Source of the DNA: JACDAV01 sp036556145
GTDB taxonomy: Bacteria; Chloroflexota; Limnocylindria; Limnocylindrales; CSP1-4
Assembly (NCBI GenBank): GCA_036556145.1
Contig: DATBKB010000060.1
Coordinates: forward strand, 1 to 26,527
Direction of reading: 5' to 3'
DNA: 26,527 nt
Shown here: positions 6,951-13,780 of the stretch, one piece after another
How positions within the stretch are numbered: position 1 is the first letter of the stretch
Layout of the letters: each line of letters begins with the position of its first letter
Program-made: the position numbers and the translations under genes
Notes under the pieces: model-generated
What the model saw: the letters and a program-made list of their open reading frames with translations, nothing else
Told to the model about the DNA's origin: nothing
The model's database searches: none

Positions 6951-8201
6951 ATGCCGTTTTCGCCGACCGTCACCGTCCGCCGCGGCACCGCGATCCGCGT
7001 CGCCGCCCTCTTCGTCGTCCTGGCGCTCCTGCTGCCGGCGCCCGCCGCCGGCACCGTCGCCCGACCCGGATCCGCCGCAGCGACCGCGCCGTCGGCCTAC
7101 GACCCGAACGCCGTCACCGTCGGCTGGACGAAGGTCGCCCAGGGCCTCTCGAAGCCGGTCTTCCTGACCCATGCCGGCGACGGCTCCGGCCGCCGCTTCG
7201 TCGTCGAGCAGACCGGCCGGATCCGTGTGATCACGGCCGGCGGGACGCTGCTCGCGACGTCGTTCCTCAACCTGTCGACGAACGTCGCGACCGGGTCGGA
7301 GCAGGGCCTCCTCGGCCTGGCGTTCCATCCGGACTACGAGACGAACGGCAAGTTCTACGTCTACTTCACGCTGAAGAGCAGCGGCTACCAGGTCATCAAC
7401 GAGTACACGGCCAACCCGCCCAGCGCGAACACCGTCGACTGGCACACGGGCCGTCGCGTCATGACGATGACCGACCCGTACTCGAACCACAACGGCGGCC
7501 ACATCGCCTTCGGCGCCGACGGCTATCTCTACATCGGCACCGGCGACGGCGGCTCGGCCGGCGACCCGGGCAACCGCGCCCAGAGCACGGTCAACGTCCT
7601 CGGCAAGATGCTCCGGATCAACGTCAACCCGCCGTTCATCAGCGGCAGGGGCTACGGCGTGCCGGGCGACAACCCGTATGTCGGCATCGCCGGCTACGAC
7701 GAGATCTGGTCGCGCGGCCTGCGCAACCCGTGGGGCTGGTCGTTCGACCGATCGACGAACGACCTGTACATCGCGGACGTCGGCCAGAACCGATACGAGG
7801 AGCTGAACATCTCGCTCGCACCGAACGCCGGTCGCAACGTCAACTACGGCTGGCGGGTGATGGAAGGCCGGCACTGCTACAGCCCGATGTCCGGCTGCGC
7901 GACGAGCGGCAAGGTCCAGCCGCAGCTCGAGTACGGCCACTCGTCAGGCAACTGCTCGATCACCGGCGGGTACGTCTATCGCGGCACCGCCTCGCCGGTG
8001 CTCGATGGCGGCTACTTCTTCGCCGACTACTGCTCGGGCCGGCTGTGGTCGATCCCGGCCCAGTCGACGTTCCCGGTGAACAAGGTCCAGCACATCGACT
8101 CGGCGTACAACATCTCCGGCTTCGGCGAAGACGAGGCCGGCGAGGTGTACGTCGTGTTCCACCAGGGCCTCGTCTACCGGCTCGTCGGCACCCCGAAGTG
8201 A
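6951..8201 (+). CDS. Secreted PQQ-dependent sugar (glucose/sorbosone-type) dehydrogenase
   Basis: A 416-residue six-bladed beta-propeller quinoprotein of the soluble glucose / aldose dehydrogenase family, which oxidises sugars with PQQ outside the membrane. Residues about 16-34 form a hydrophobic signal peptide ending near PAPAAG. Family signatures follow in order: LSKPVFLTHAGDGSGR (start of the propeller), EQGLLGLAFHPDY, the catalytic-type histidine H180 in SNHNGGHIAFG, YIGTGDGG, GLRNPWGWSFD, YIADVGQN, and CSITGGYVYRG. GGAGG seven bases before the ATG fixes the start. It is a paralogue of the lipoprotein at 12379-13653. Electron acceptor and sugar are unknown, and no PQQ synthesis gene lies in the window. 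It converges with the flavoprotein gene, 10 bases away, with no evident terminator between. Confidence 0.9.
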   Translation: MPFSPTVTVRRGTAIRVAALFVVLALLLPAPAAGTVARPGSAAATAPSAYDPNAVTVGWTKVAQGLSKPVFLTHAGDGSGRRFVVEQTGRIRVITAGGTLLATSFLNLSTNVATGSEQGLLGLAFHPDYETNGKFYVYFTLKSSGYQVINEYTANPPSANTVDWHTGRRVMTMTDPYSNHNGGHIAFGADGYLYIGTGDGGSAGDPGNRAQSTVNVLGKMLRINVNPPFISGRGYGVPGDNPYVGIAGYDEIWSRGLRNPWGWSFDRSTNDLYIADVGQNRYEELNISLAPNAGRNVNYGWRVMEGRHCYSPMSGCATSGKVQPQLEYGHSSGNCSITGGYVYRGTASPVLDGGYFFADYCSGRLWSIPAQSTFPVNKVQHIDSAYNISGFGEDEAGEVYVVFHQGLVYRLVGTPK

Positions 8202-8211
8202 GCGGCGCTTC

Positions 8212-9369
8212 CTAGCCGAAGCGCCCCGGATCGAGCTCGGGCGGCGGATCGCTCCGTCGCCCGAGGACGAGGTCGGCGACGATCGCGGCCGAGCCCGGTC
8301 CCGTGGAGATTCCCCACGGCCCGTGGCCGGCCACGACGTACAGGCGGTCGAGCCACGGGATCCGCCCGACGAGCGGCCGCCCGTCGTCGCTCACCGGGCG
8401 GGCGCAGCGGCGTGACGAGACGACGGGCGCATCTGCGATCGCCGGCACGAAGCGCGCGCCGCGCCGTTGCAGCTCCGGCACGATCGAGGCCGCATCCGGC
8501 TCGCGCTCGAGGAACGTCGAGCCGAGCACGGACCGTCCGGCCGCGGTGACAAGGCTGAACCCGTACCCGGGGAGCGCCTCGCCGCCTGGCTCGATCGCCT
8601 CATCGAGCTCCGCCTCCTCGAGGACGTGGCCCGGCGGCTCGGGCAACGCGATCTCGGCGACGACGCCCCAGGAGCGCCGGATGGGACACCACCGGCCGGT
8701 CGGATCGACGATCCCTGGGGTCCACGGACCTGCGGCGAGGACTACGGCCGGCGCAAGGATCTGGCGATCTCCGACCCGAGCCCCGACGGCACGGCGTCCG
8801 TCGCGGACGATCGAGGCGGGCGCGGCGACCGCGACGAGCGCTCCGCGAGCCGCCGCGAGCTCGGCATACGCGGTCGTCGCTGCGCCGGGCGCGACCGGGT
8901 AGCCGATCTCGAGCCGGCACGCGGCGACCGACGGGTCGATCGACGGCTCGAGGGCATGGACGGCCTCGGGATCGAGGTACTCCGGTTGCAGCTCCGGCGC
9001 GCGCGCTGCGAGCTCCTCGGCGAGCCGCTTCGCGAGTGTCGCGTCGCGGCTGACGTAGAGAAGGCCGGCGGGCTCACGCGGCAGCGCGAACGGCGCGACG
9101 GCGGCGTCCTCGAGTGCGCGATACCGAGTGACCGATTCGCGATAGAGCGCGGCGAGAACGGGATCGATCGGCGCCTGGACGACGCCCGAGTTGCGACCGG
9201 ACGCACCCCCGGCGATGGCATCTCGCTCGACGAGAACGACGCTCGCGCCGGCTTCGGCGAGGAAGGCGGCCGTCGCGGTTCCGGCGATGCCGCCACCGAT
9301 GACGACGACGTCTGCGCTCTTGGGCAGCGCGCGGGTCGGGGGTGCCGGCCCGGTGCCGGCCGACGTCAC
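8212..9369 (-). CDS. FAD-dependent oxidoreductase, DAO family (glycine/sarcosine-oxidase-like)
   Basis: A 385-residue flavoprotein of the D-amino-acid oxidase superfamily, which oxidises the C-N bond of amino acids or N-methyl amino acids. The Rossmann motif GGGIAG (25-30) follows a beta strand VVVIG; an ERDAIAGGASGRNSG segment follows as in glycine and sarcosine oxidases, and the C-terminal GHGPWGISTGPGSA completes the FAD site. I chose the GTG at 9369, which has GAGG eight bases upstream and lies 10 bases after the aminotransferase stop. The upstream ATG at 9405 would overlap that gene by 26 bp and add an unnatural 12 residues. It is the second gene of an operon with the class V aminotransferase, so an amino-acid or amine substrate is likely; which one is unknown. 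Confidence 0.88.
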   Translation of the reverse strand: MTSAGTGPAPPTRALPKSADVVVIGGGIAGTATAAFLAEAGASVVLVERDAIAGGASGRNSGVVQAPIDPVLAALYRESVTRYRALEDAAVAPFALPREPAGLLYVSRDATLAKRLAEELAARAPELQPEYLDPEAVHALEPSIDPSVAACRLEIGYPVAPGAATTAYAELAAARGALVAVAAPASIVRDGRRAVGARVGDRQILAPAVVLAAGPWTPGIVDPTGRWCPIRRSWGVVAEIALPEPPGHVLEEAELDEAIEPGGEALPGYGFSLVTAAGRSVLGSTFLEREPDAASIVPELQRRGARFVPAIADAPVVSSRRCARPVSDDGRPLVGRIPWLDRLYVVAGHGPWGISTGPGSAAIVADLVLGRRSDPPPELDPGRFG

Positions 9370-9379
9370 CCCGAGGGCC

Positions 9380-10651
9380 TCAGGACGTGACGGGCAGGCG
9401 CGCACGACCGGCGACGATCGCCTGCAGCGCCTCGACGAGGCGATCGACCTCCGCCTCGGTGTTGTAGTGCGTCAGCCCGATACGCAGGACCCCACCGTCG
9501 TCGAGCAGCCCCAGCCGTTCGATGAGGCCCGTCGCGTAGAAGTCGCCGTGCCACGTCGCGATCCCCTGCCGGCCGAGCGCGGCGGACGCCGCCTCCGGCG
9601 ACACCCCGTCGAACCGGACGGCCGCCGTCGGGGTTCGGTCGGCAAAGCGCGCGCGATCGGCAATGCCGAAGAGGCGATACCCCGGGATGCGCTGGAGCCC
9701 ATCGACGAGCTGCCCGAACAGCTCCATCTCGTGCCGGCGGATCGCGCCCATGCCGGCGACGATCGCGTCGCGACGCGGCGCCGCCTCCCCTGCCCCACCG
9801 AAGGCGCGGCCGAGCCACGCGATGTACTCGATCGCGGCGAGCGTCCCCGCGAGCCCCTCGAAGTTCGCGGTTCCCGTCGCGAACCGGTGATGCGCCGGCC
9901 GGATCTTGTACGAGGGCAAGCGGTCGAGGACGTCGGCCCGGCCGTAGAGGATCCCGACGTGCGGCCCGAAGAACTTGTACGCCGAGCAGGCGACGAGGTC
10001 GGCGCCCGCGGCGCGCACGTCCATCGCCACGTGCGGCGCGAAGTGGACCGCGTCGACGTACAGCAGCGCGCCGGCGGCGTGGACTCGACGCGCGATGTCC
10101 TCGACCGGGTTGATCGTCCCGACCGCGTTTGACGCCCAGCCGACGGCGACGAGCTTCGTTCGCGGGCCGAGCACGTGATCGAGCGACTCGAGGTCGAGCG
10201 TGCAATCGTCGAGTCGCACGTCGACCGCGCGAACCCCGAAGCCGCGCTCCGCGGCCAGCGAGCGCCACGGCCCGATGTTCGCCTCGTGATCGAGTCCCGT
10301 GACGACGATCTCGTCGCCCGGCTGCATGGTCGCGCCGACCGAGCGACTGACGTGGAAGGTGAGCGAGGTCATATTTGCCCCGAACGTGATTTCGTCGACG
10401 TCCGCGGCGCCGAACAGGTCCACCGCGGCGCGGTGAGCCTCGGCAGCCATCGCGTCGGAGCGCTCGCTCGTCGGAAAGGATCCGCCGGCGTTCGCGTTCG
10501 ACTCGCGGTAGTAACGGGTCACGGCATCGATGACCGAATCCGGCACCTGGGTGCCGCCGGGCCCGTCGAAGAACGTCATCGGCCGTCCCTCGTAGGCCAG
10601 CCCGAGGGCGGGAAAGCGGCGCCGGATCGCCTCGACGTCGAACCTGCTCAT
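9380..10651 (-). CDS. Class V aminotransferase (cysteine-desulfurase-fold, VC1184-like)
   Basis: A 423-residue PLP enzyme of fold type I. The Schiff-base lysine is K226 in CSAYKFFGPHVG, with the PLP-ring D200 and H203 in YVDAVHF and the stacking histidine H122 in LDHEAN. The opening FFDGPGGTQVP and SNANAGGSFPTS match the VC1184-type cysteine desulfurase-like subfamily. The mobile-loop cysteine that true desulfurases need is absent: the only cysteines are C150 and C222, and the C-terminal LRIGLTHYNTEAEVDRL is the aminotransferase-like ending. I therefore infer lyase, transaminase or epimerase activity on an amino acid rather than sulfur mobilisation. The ATG at 10651 follows a good minus-strand promoter by six bases. 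It forms an operon with the downstream DAO flavoprotein and diverges from MarR. Confidence 0.87.
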   Translation of the reverse strand: MSRFDVEAIRRRFPALGLAYEGRPMTFFDGPGGTQVPDSVIDAVTRYYRESNANAGGSFPTSERSDAMAAEAHRAAVDLFGAADVDEITFGANMTSLTFHVSRSVGATMQPGDEIVVTGLDHEANIGPWRSLAAERGFGVRAVDVRLDDCTLDLESLDHVLGPRTKLVAVGWASNAVGTINPVEDIARRVHAAGALLYVDAVHFAPHVAMDVRAAGADLVACSAYKFFGPHVGILYGRADVLDRLPSYKIRPAHHRFATGTANFEGLAGTLAAIEYIAWLGRAFGGAGEAAPRRDAIVAGMGAIRRHEMELFGQLVDGLQRIPGYRLFGIADRARFADRTPTAAVRFDGVSPEAASAALGRQGIATWHGDFYATGLIERLGLLDDGGVLRIGLTHYNTEAEVDRLVEALQAIVAGRARLPVTS

Positions 10652-10702
10652 GGCCCGATGCTCGCGACAAGTCGTTGCCCTGTCAACGTGTAAGATCGCC
10701 CC
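10652..10702. promoter_or_regulatory. Divergent leaderless promoters with a MarR-type dyad operator
   Basis: Only 51 bases separate the aminotransferase and marR starts. Minus strand: a perfect TTGACA (10686-10681), a 17-bp spacer and GAGCAT (10663-10658), then six bases to the ATG. Plus strand: TAAGAT (10691-10696), then six bases to the GTG of marR. Both transcripts would be leaderless. A dyad CGTTG-N6-CAACG (10673-10688), with the TTG-N6-CAA core typical of MarR operators, overlaps the minus -35 and abuts the plus -10, so one bound dimer could control both genes. Confidence 0.55.
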
Positions 10703-11242
10703 GTGACCGAGACCGTCGGAGCCCAGGCCGCCACCGGCCGAGCCGCGGGACCCGATCCCCGCCTCGACGCCTGGCGCGCCTTCCTGCAGGCCCACGCCCG
10801 CCTGTTCCGGCGCCTCGACGAGGAGCTGCGGGCCGATCACGGCCTGTCGCTGCCGGAGTACGACGCGCTCCTCCAGATCGCCCAGGCGCCCGGGCGCCGG
10901 CTCCGGATGAGCCAGCTCGCCGATCGCGTCCTCCTCAGCAAGAGCGGGGTCACGCGGCTCGTCGACCGTCTCGTCGCCGATGGCCTCGTCGAGCGCTGGC
11001 AGTGCCCGACGGACGCCCGCGGCGCCGAGGCCGCGCTCACGCGGCGCGGCATCGACACGCTGGGCGCCGCCGGCCGGACGCATGCCCGCGGCATCGAGAC
11101 CTACTTCCTGTCGGCCGTCGGCGCGGCCGACCTCGCCGGGCTCGAGCGGATGATGACCTCGATCTCGCGAGTCGCGGGCGAGCCCGCCGATCCGGGCACG
11201 GAGGCGGCCTGCCTGCCGCACGGCGGAGTCGCCCACGACTGA
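10703..11242 (+). CDS. MarR family transcriptional regulator
   Basis: A 179-residue winged-helix dimeric repressor or sensor. A flexible 20-residue N-terminus is followed by a dimerisation helix (AWRAFLQAHARLFRRLDEEL), the HTH (MSQLADRVLLSKSGVTRLVDRLVAD, about 72-96), the wing (PTDARGAEAALTRRG) and C-terminal dimer helices. The recognition helix SKSGVTRLVDRL and the wing DxR motif (TDARG) are classical for the family. The GTG start lies six bases after a TAAGAT box and has no Shine-Dalgarno, suggesting a leaderless mRNA. Divergence from the aminotransferase/flavoprotein operon with a shared dyad suggests it autoregulates and controls that operon; the ligand is unknown. A DUF72 gene follows closely and may be co-transcribed. 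Confidence 0.93.
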   Translation: MTETVGAQAATGRAAGPDPRLDAWRAFLQAHARLFRRLDEELRADHGLSLPEYDALLQIAQAPGRRLRMSQLADRVLLSKSGVTRLVDRLVADGLVERWQCPTDARGAEAALTRRGIDTLGAAGRTHARGIETYFLSAVGAADLAGLERMMTSISRVAGEPADPGTEAACLPHGGVAHD

Positions 11243-11255
11243 CGGCCGGGGACGG

Positions 11256-11966
11256 CTGCTCGTCGGCACGAGCGGCTTCGCGTACCCCGCCTGGTCGCCG
11301 CGCTTCTATCCGGCGTCGCTCCCCGCGGCCGAGCGACTCCACTACTACGCCTCGCGCCTCCCGGCCTGTGAGCTGAACAACACGTTCTACCGGCAGCCGA
11401 CCGAGGCCGCGGTCCGGGCCTGGCTCGCCGCGACGCCGAACGACTTCCGATTCGCCGTCAAGGCGCAGCGCGGCGGCTCGTATCGGTCGCTCGCGGTGGA
11501 CGCCGCGACGAGCGTGCCGTGGCTGACAGAACCGATCGCGCGGTTCGGCGACCGCCTCGGGACGGTGCTCTTCCGCGTCCCGGCCGGCGTCCGCCTCGAT
11601 CTCGCGCGCCTCGAGGCCGTCCTTCGACAGTGGCCGCGGACGATGCCGGTGACGTTCGAGTTCGAGGACGCGTCCTGGCACGTCGACGAGGTCTTCGATC
11701 TGCTGACGCGGCACGAGGCCGCGCTCTGTGCGACCGAGGGTCCGGACGACGCGGGCCCGCCCACCGTTCGCCGGACCGGCCCCTTCCTCTACCTCCGTCT
11801 CCGGCGCCACGACTACGACGCCGCGGGGATCGCGGCATGGGCGGCTCGCATCGAGCCCTTCCTCGCGGCCGGGTCTGACGTCTTCGCGTTCTTTCGCCAC
11901 GACGAGAGCGGCCGGGCGACAGAGCTCGCGGCGGAGCTGGCGGCGGCGGTCGGCGGCGCTGGCTGA
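11256..11966 (+). CDS. DUF72 (YecE-like) protein, apparent CTG start
   Basis: A 236-residue DUF72 protein, a TIM-barrel-like family of unknown function. The frame is unmistakable: LVGTSGFAYPAWSPRFYP at the N-terminus, ELNNTFYRQP near 40-50, FAVKAQRGGSYRSL, FEFEDASWH, the TGPFLYLRLRRHDYD block and VFAFFRHDESGRA at the end. The frame is open from 11157, but no ATG, GTG or TTG occurs before codon 81 (GTG at 11496), which would delete the first third of the domain. CTG at 11256 gives exactly the usual family N-terminus (M-L-V-G-T-S-G-F) and has GGGGA three bases upstream, so I use it. It lies 13 bases after the marR stop, probably the same transcript. A sequencing or assembly error hiding a normal start is the alternative. 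Confidence 0.82.
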   Translation: MLVGTSGFAYPAWSPRFYPASLPAAERLHYYASRLPACELNNTFYRQPTEAAVRAWLAATPNDFRFAVKAQRGGSYRSLAVDAATSVPWLTEPIARFGDRLGTVLFRVPAGVRLDLARLEAVLRQWPRTMPVTFEFEDASWHVDEVFDLLTRHEAALCATEGPDDAGPPTVRRTGPFLYLRLRRHDYDAAGIAAWAARIEPFLAAGSDVFAFFRHDESGRATELAAELAAAVGGAG

Positions 11967-11969
11967 GCG

Positions 11970-12299
11970 CTACCGCCGGACCGAATCCTCCGGCGGCGCG
12001 AAGCACACGAGGATCCGCAGCTCCTCGACGATGTCGTGGAAGCGATGCGGGACGGTCGCGGCGACGAAGACCACGGAGCCGGGCTGCACGTCCCGGACCT
12101 CGTCGCCGACCGTCATCCGGGAGCGGCCCTCGATGACGTAGTAGACCTCGTCCTCACCGTGCGGCTGCTGGCGGTCGACAGCGCCGGCCTCGAGGACGTA
12201 CAGGCCCACGGACAGCGACGGGACGCGGACGAACTCGAGATACGGCTTGCCGGACGACCGTCGGCGCTCGATCAGGTCGCGCAGCTCGTGGGCTTCCAT
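11970..12299 (-). CDS. Small single-domain cupin protein
   Basis: A 109-residue cupin. A short N-terminal helix (AHELRDLIERRRSSGKPY) precedes the beta barrel. Cupin motif 1 is PHGEDEVYYVIEGRSRMTVG, with metal-ligand candidates H and E, and motif 2 is PGSVVFVAATVPHRFHDI, with the second histidine. The intact motifs suggest a metal-binding enzyme or sensor; small cupins of this kind cannot be assigned a substrate from sequence. The ATG at 12299 is preceded by a strong purine tract (GGAGGAGGG) at proper distance. It converges with the DUF72 gene three bases away and diverges from the PQQ lipoprotein, with which it shares an 80-bp regulatory region, so co-regulation with sugar oxidation is possible. 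Confidence 0.85.
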   Translation of the reverse strand: MEAHELRDLIERRRSSGKPYLEFVRVPSLSVGLYVLEAGAVDRQQPHGEDEVYYVIEGRSRMTVGDEVRDVQPGSVVFVAATVPHRFHDIVEELRILVCFAPPEDSVRR

Positions 12300-12317
12300 C
12301 ACCCTCCTCCTCCCGCG

Positions 12318-12374
12318 CCGGAACGCCCGCGCCCGGAACGCCCGCAGGCCGGCGAGCGTATCAATCGATACGAT
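12318..12374. promoter_or_regulatory. Divergent promoter with 13-bp direct repeat, dyad and -10 box
   Basis: Two perfect copies of CCGGAACGCCCGC (12318-12330 and 12333-12345) sit 15 bp apart between the cupin and PQQ lipoprotein genes. Downstream, CGTATC-AATC-GATACG (12357-12372) is a perfect 6+6 dyad that overlaps a TACGAT -10 box (12369-12374). The box is four bases from the first of two consecutive ATGs and seven from the second, so the transcript is probably leaderless. The repeat lies around the -35 to -60 region, suited to an activator; the dyad over the -10 is suited to a repressor. Confidence 0.5.
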
Positions 12375-12378
12375 CCCG

Positions 12379-13653
12379 ATGATGACCCGTTCCGCTCGCG
12401 CACGCCTCACCCTCGTCCTCGTCGTCGCGGCGTGCGCCGCCGCGTGCGGCCAATCGACGGGCTCGCCGACGCCTCGACCGACGTCGTCCCCGGCAGCCTC
12501 GCCAGCGCGGGGCGGCGGGCCGACCAGCAGCCCGCCGTCCGGCCCCACCGGCTCGTTCGACCCGGGCGCCGTCGCACTCGAGCTCGAACCGGTGGCGGAC
12601 ATTCCGGGCAACCCGCTGGCCGTCGTCAACGCGGGCGACGGCACCAACCGGCTCTTCGTGGTCGACCGCGGCGGCCGGATCTGGATCGTCCGAGAGGGGC
12701 AGGTGCTCGACACGCCCTTCCTCGACATCGCCGACCAGGTCCGGGCCGGTGGGGAGCAGGGATTGCTCGGCCTCGCGTTCCATCCCGGGTTCCCGGACGA
12801 TCCGCGCTTCTTCGTGTACTACACGGCGGCGTCCGACGCCCGGCAGGTCGTCTCCGAGTGGCGAGTCGCCGCGTCCGACGCCGACAGGGCGGATCAGCGC
12901 TCGGAGTCCGTGCTCCTGCGGATGGACGACTTCGCCGGCAACCACAACGGCGGGGCGCTGGCGTTCGGCCCCGACGGCTTCCTCTACATCTCGACCGGCG
13001 ACGGGGGCGGTGGCGGCGACCCGCAACGCAACGGGCAGAACAACGGCCAGCTCCTGGGCAAGGTCCTGCGCGTCGACGTGTCGGGGCCGGCAGAGGGACG
13101 GCCCTACGGGATTCCAGCGGACAACCCGTTCGTCGACGTATCGGGCGCGGCCCCCGAGATCTGGGTCACGGGCCTGCGCAACCCGTGGCGGATGTCCTTC
13201 GATCGCGAGACCGGCGACCTCTGGATCGGTGACGTCGGCCAGGGATCCTTCGAGGAGGTCGACGTCGTCCGGGCCGGCTCCGGTGGCGGCCAGAACTTCG
13301 GCTGGAACCTGACCGAAGGCTTCCACTGCTACCCGTCCCGCGAGGCGTGCGCCCCCGACGGCCTGGTCCCGCCGGTGACCGAATACGACCATGGCTCCGG
13401 CTGCTCGATCACCGGTGGCTACGTCTATCGCGGCACCGCGTATCCCGAGCTCGCCGGTGGCTACGTCTTCGGCGACTACTGCAGTGGCAACCTCTGGCTC
13501 ATCGACCCGGGCACCGACGAGGCCCGGGAGCCGCACCTCGCGGGCGAGACCGGGCGCTCGATCAGCGCCTTCGGCGAGGACGAGAAGGGCGAGCTCTACG
13601 TCACCGACCTGAACGCCGGCGAGCTGCTGCGGCTGGTGGCGCGACCGCGCTGA
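12379..13653 (+). CDS. PQQ-dependent sugar dehydrogenase lipoprotein
   Basis: A 424-residue quinoprotein beta-propeller, paralogous to the secreted enzyme at 6951. It has a lipoprotein signal: basic start (MMTRSARARL), hydrophobic core (TLVLVVAACAAAC) and lipobox cysteine in VAAC or AAAC, then a Ser/Thr/Pro/Gly linker to about residue 60, so it should be anchored to the outer face of the cell membrane. Propeller signatures match its paralogue: VVNAGDGTNRLFVVDRGGRI, EQGLLGLAFHPGF, catalytic-type H189 in GNHNGGALAFG, YISTGDGGGGGDP, GLRNPWRMSFD, WIGDVGQGSFEEVD and CSITGGYVYRG. Two ATGs in tandem (12379, 12382) are equally possible starts; there is no Shine-Dalgarno but a -10 box precedes them. 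Sugar and acceptor are unknown. Confidence 0.9.
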   Translation: MMTRSARARLTLVLVVAACAAACGQSTGSPTPRPTSSPAASPARGGGPTSSPPSGPTGSFDPGAVALELEPVADIPGNPLAVVNAGDGTNRLFVVDRGGRIWIVREGQVLDTPFLDIADQVRAGGEQGLLGLAFHPGFPDDPRFFVYYTAASDARQVVSEWRVAASDADRADQRSESVLLRMDDFAGNHNGGALAFGPDGFLYISTGDGGGGGDPQRNGQNNGQLLGKVLRVDVSGPAEGRPYGIPADNPFVDVSGAAPEIWVTGLRNPWRMSFDRETGDLWIGDVGQGSFEEVDVVRAGSGGGQNFGWNLTEGFHCYPSREACAPDGLVPPVTEYDHGSGCSITGGYVYRGTAYPELAGGYVFGDYCSGNLWLIDPGTDEAREPHLAGETGRSISAFGEDEKGELYVTDLNAGELLRLVARPR

Positions 13654-13780
13654 CCCGCGGGTCGCCGCGCGCGGCGGTCAGGGCGCCGACCGGCCCGGCG
13701 GGACCCTGCAACGCCGGTGTTACCCACCTTCGATCCGGCGCCCGGTCGGCCGTGACGGGCCAGAAGGCAACATCAGCGAC

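Noticed and set aside
13685..13750. 9-bp inverted arms (GCCGACCGG / CCGGTCGGC) between the PQQ lipoprotein and PBP genes
   Set aside because: The arms are separated by about 48 bases, too far for a convincing terminator or operator in such GC-rich DNA.
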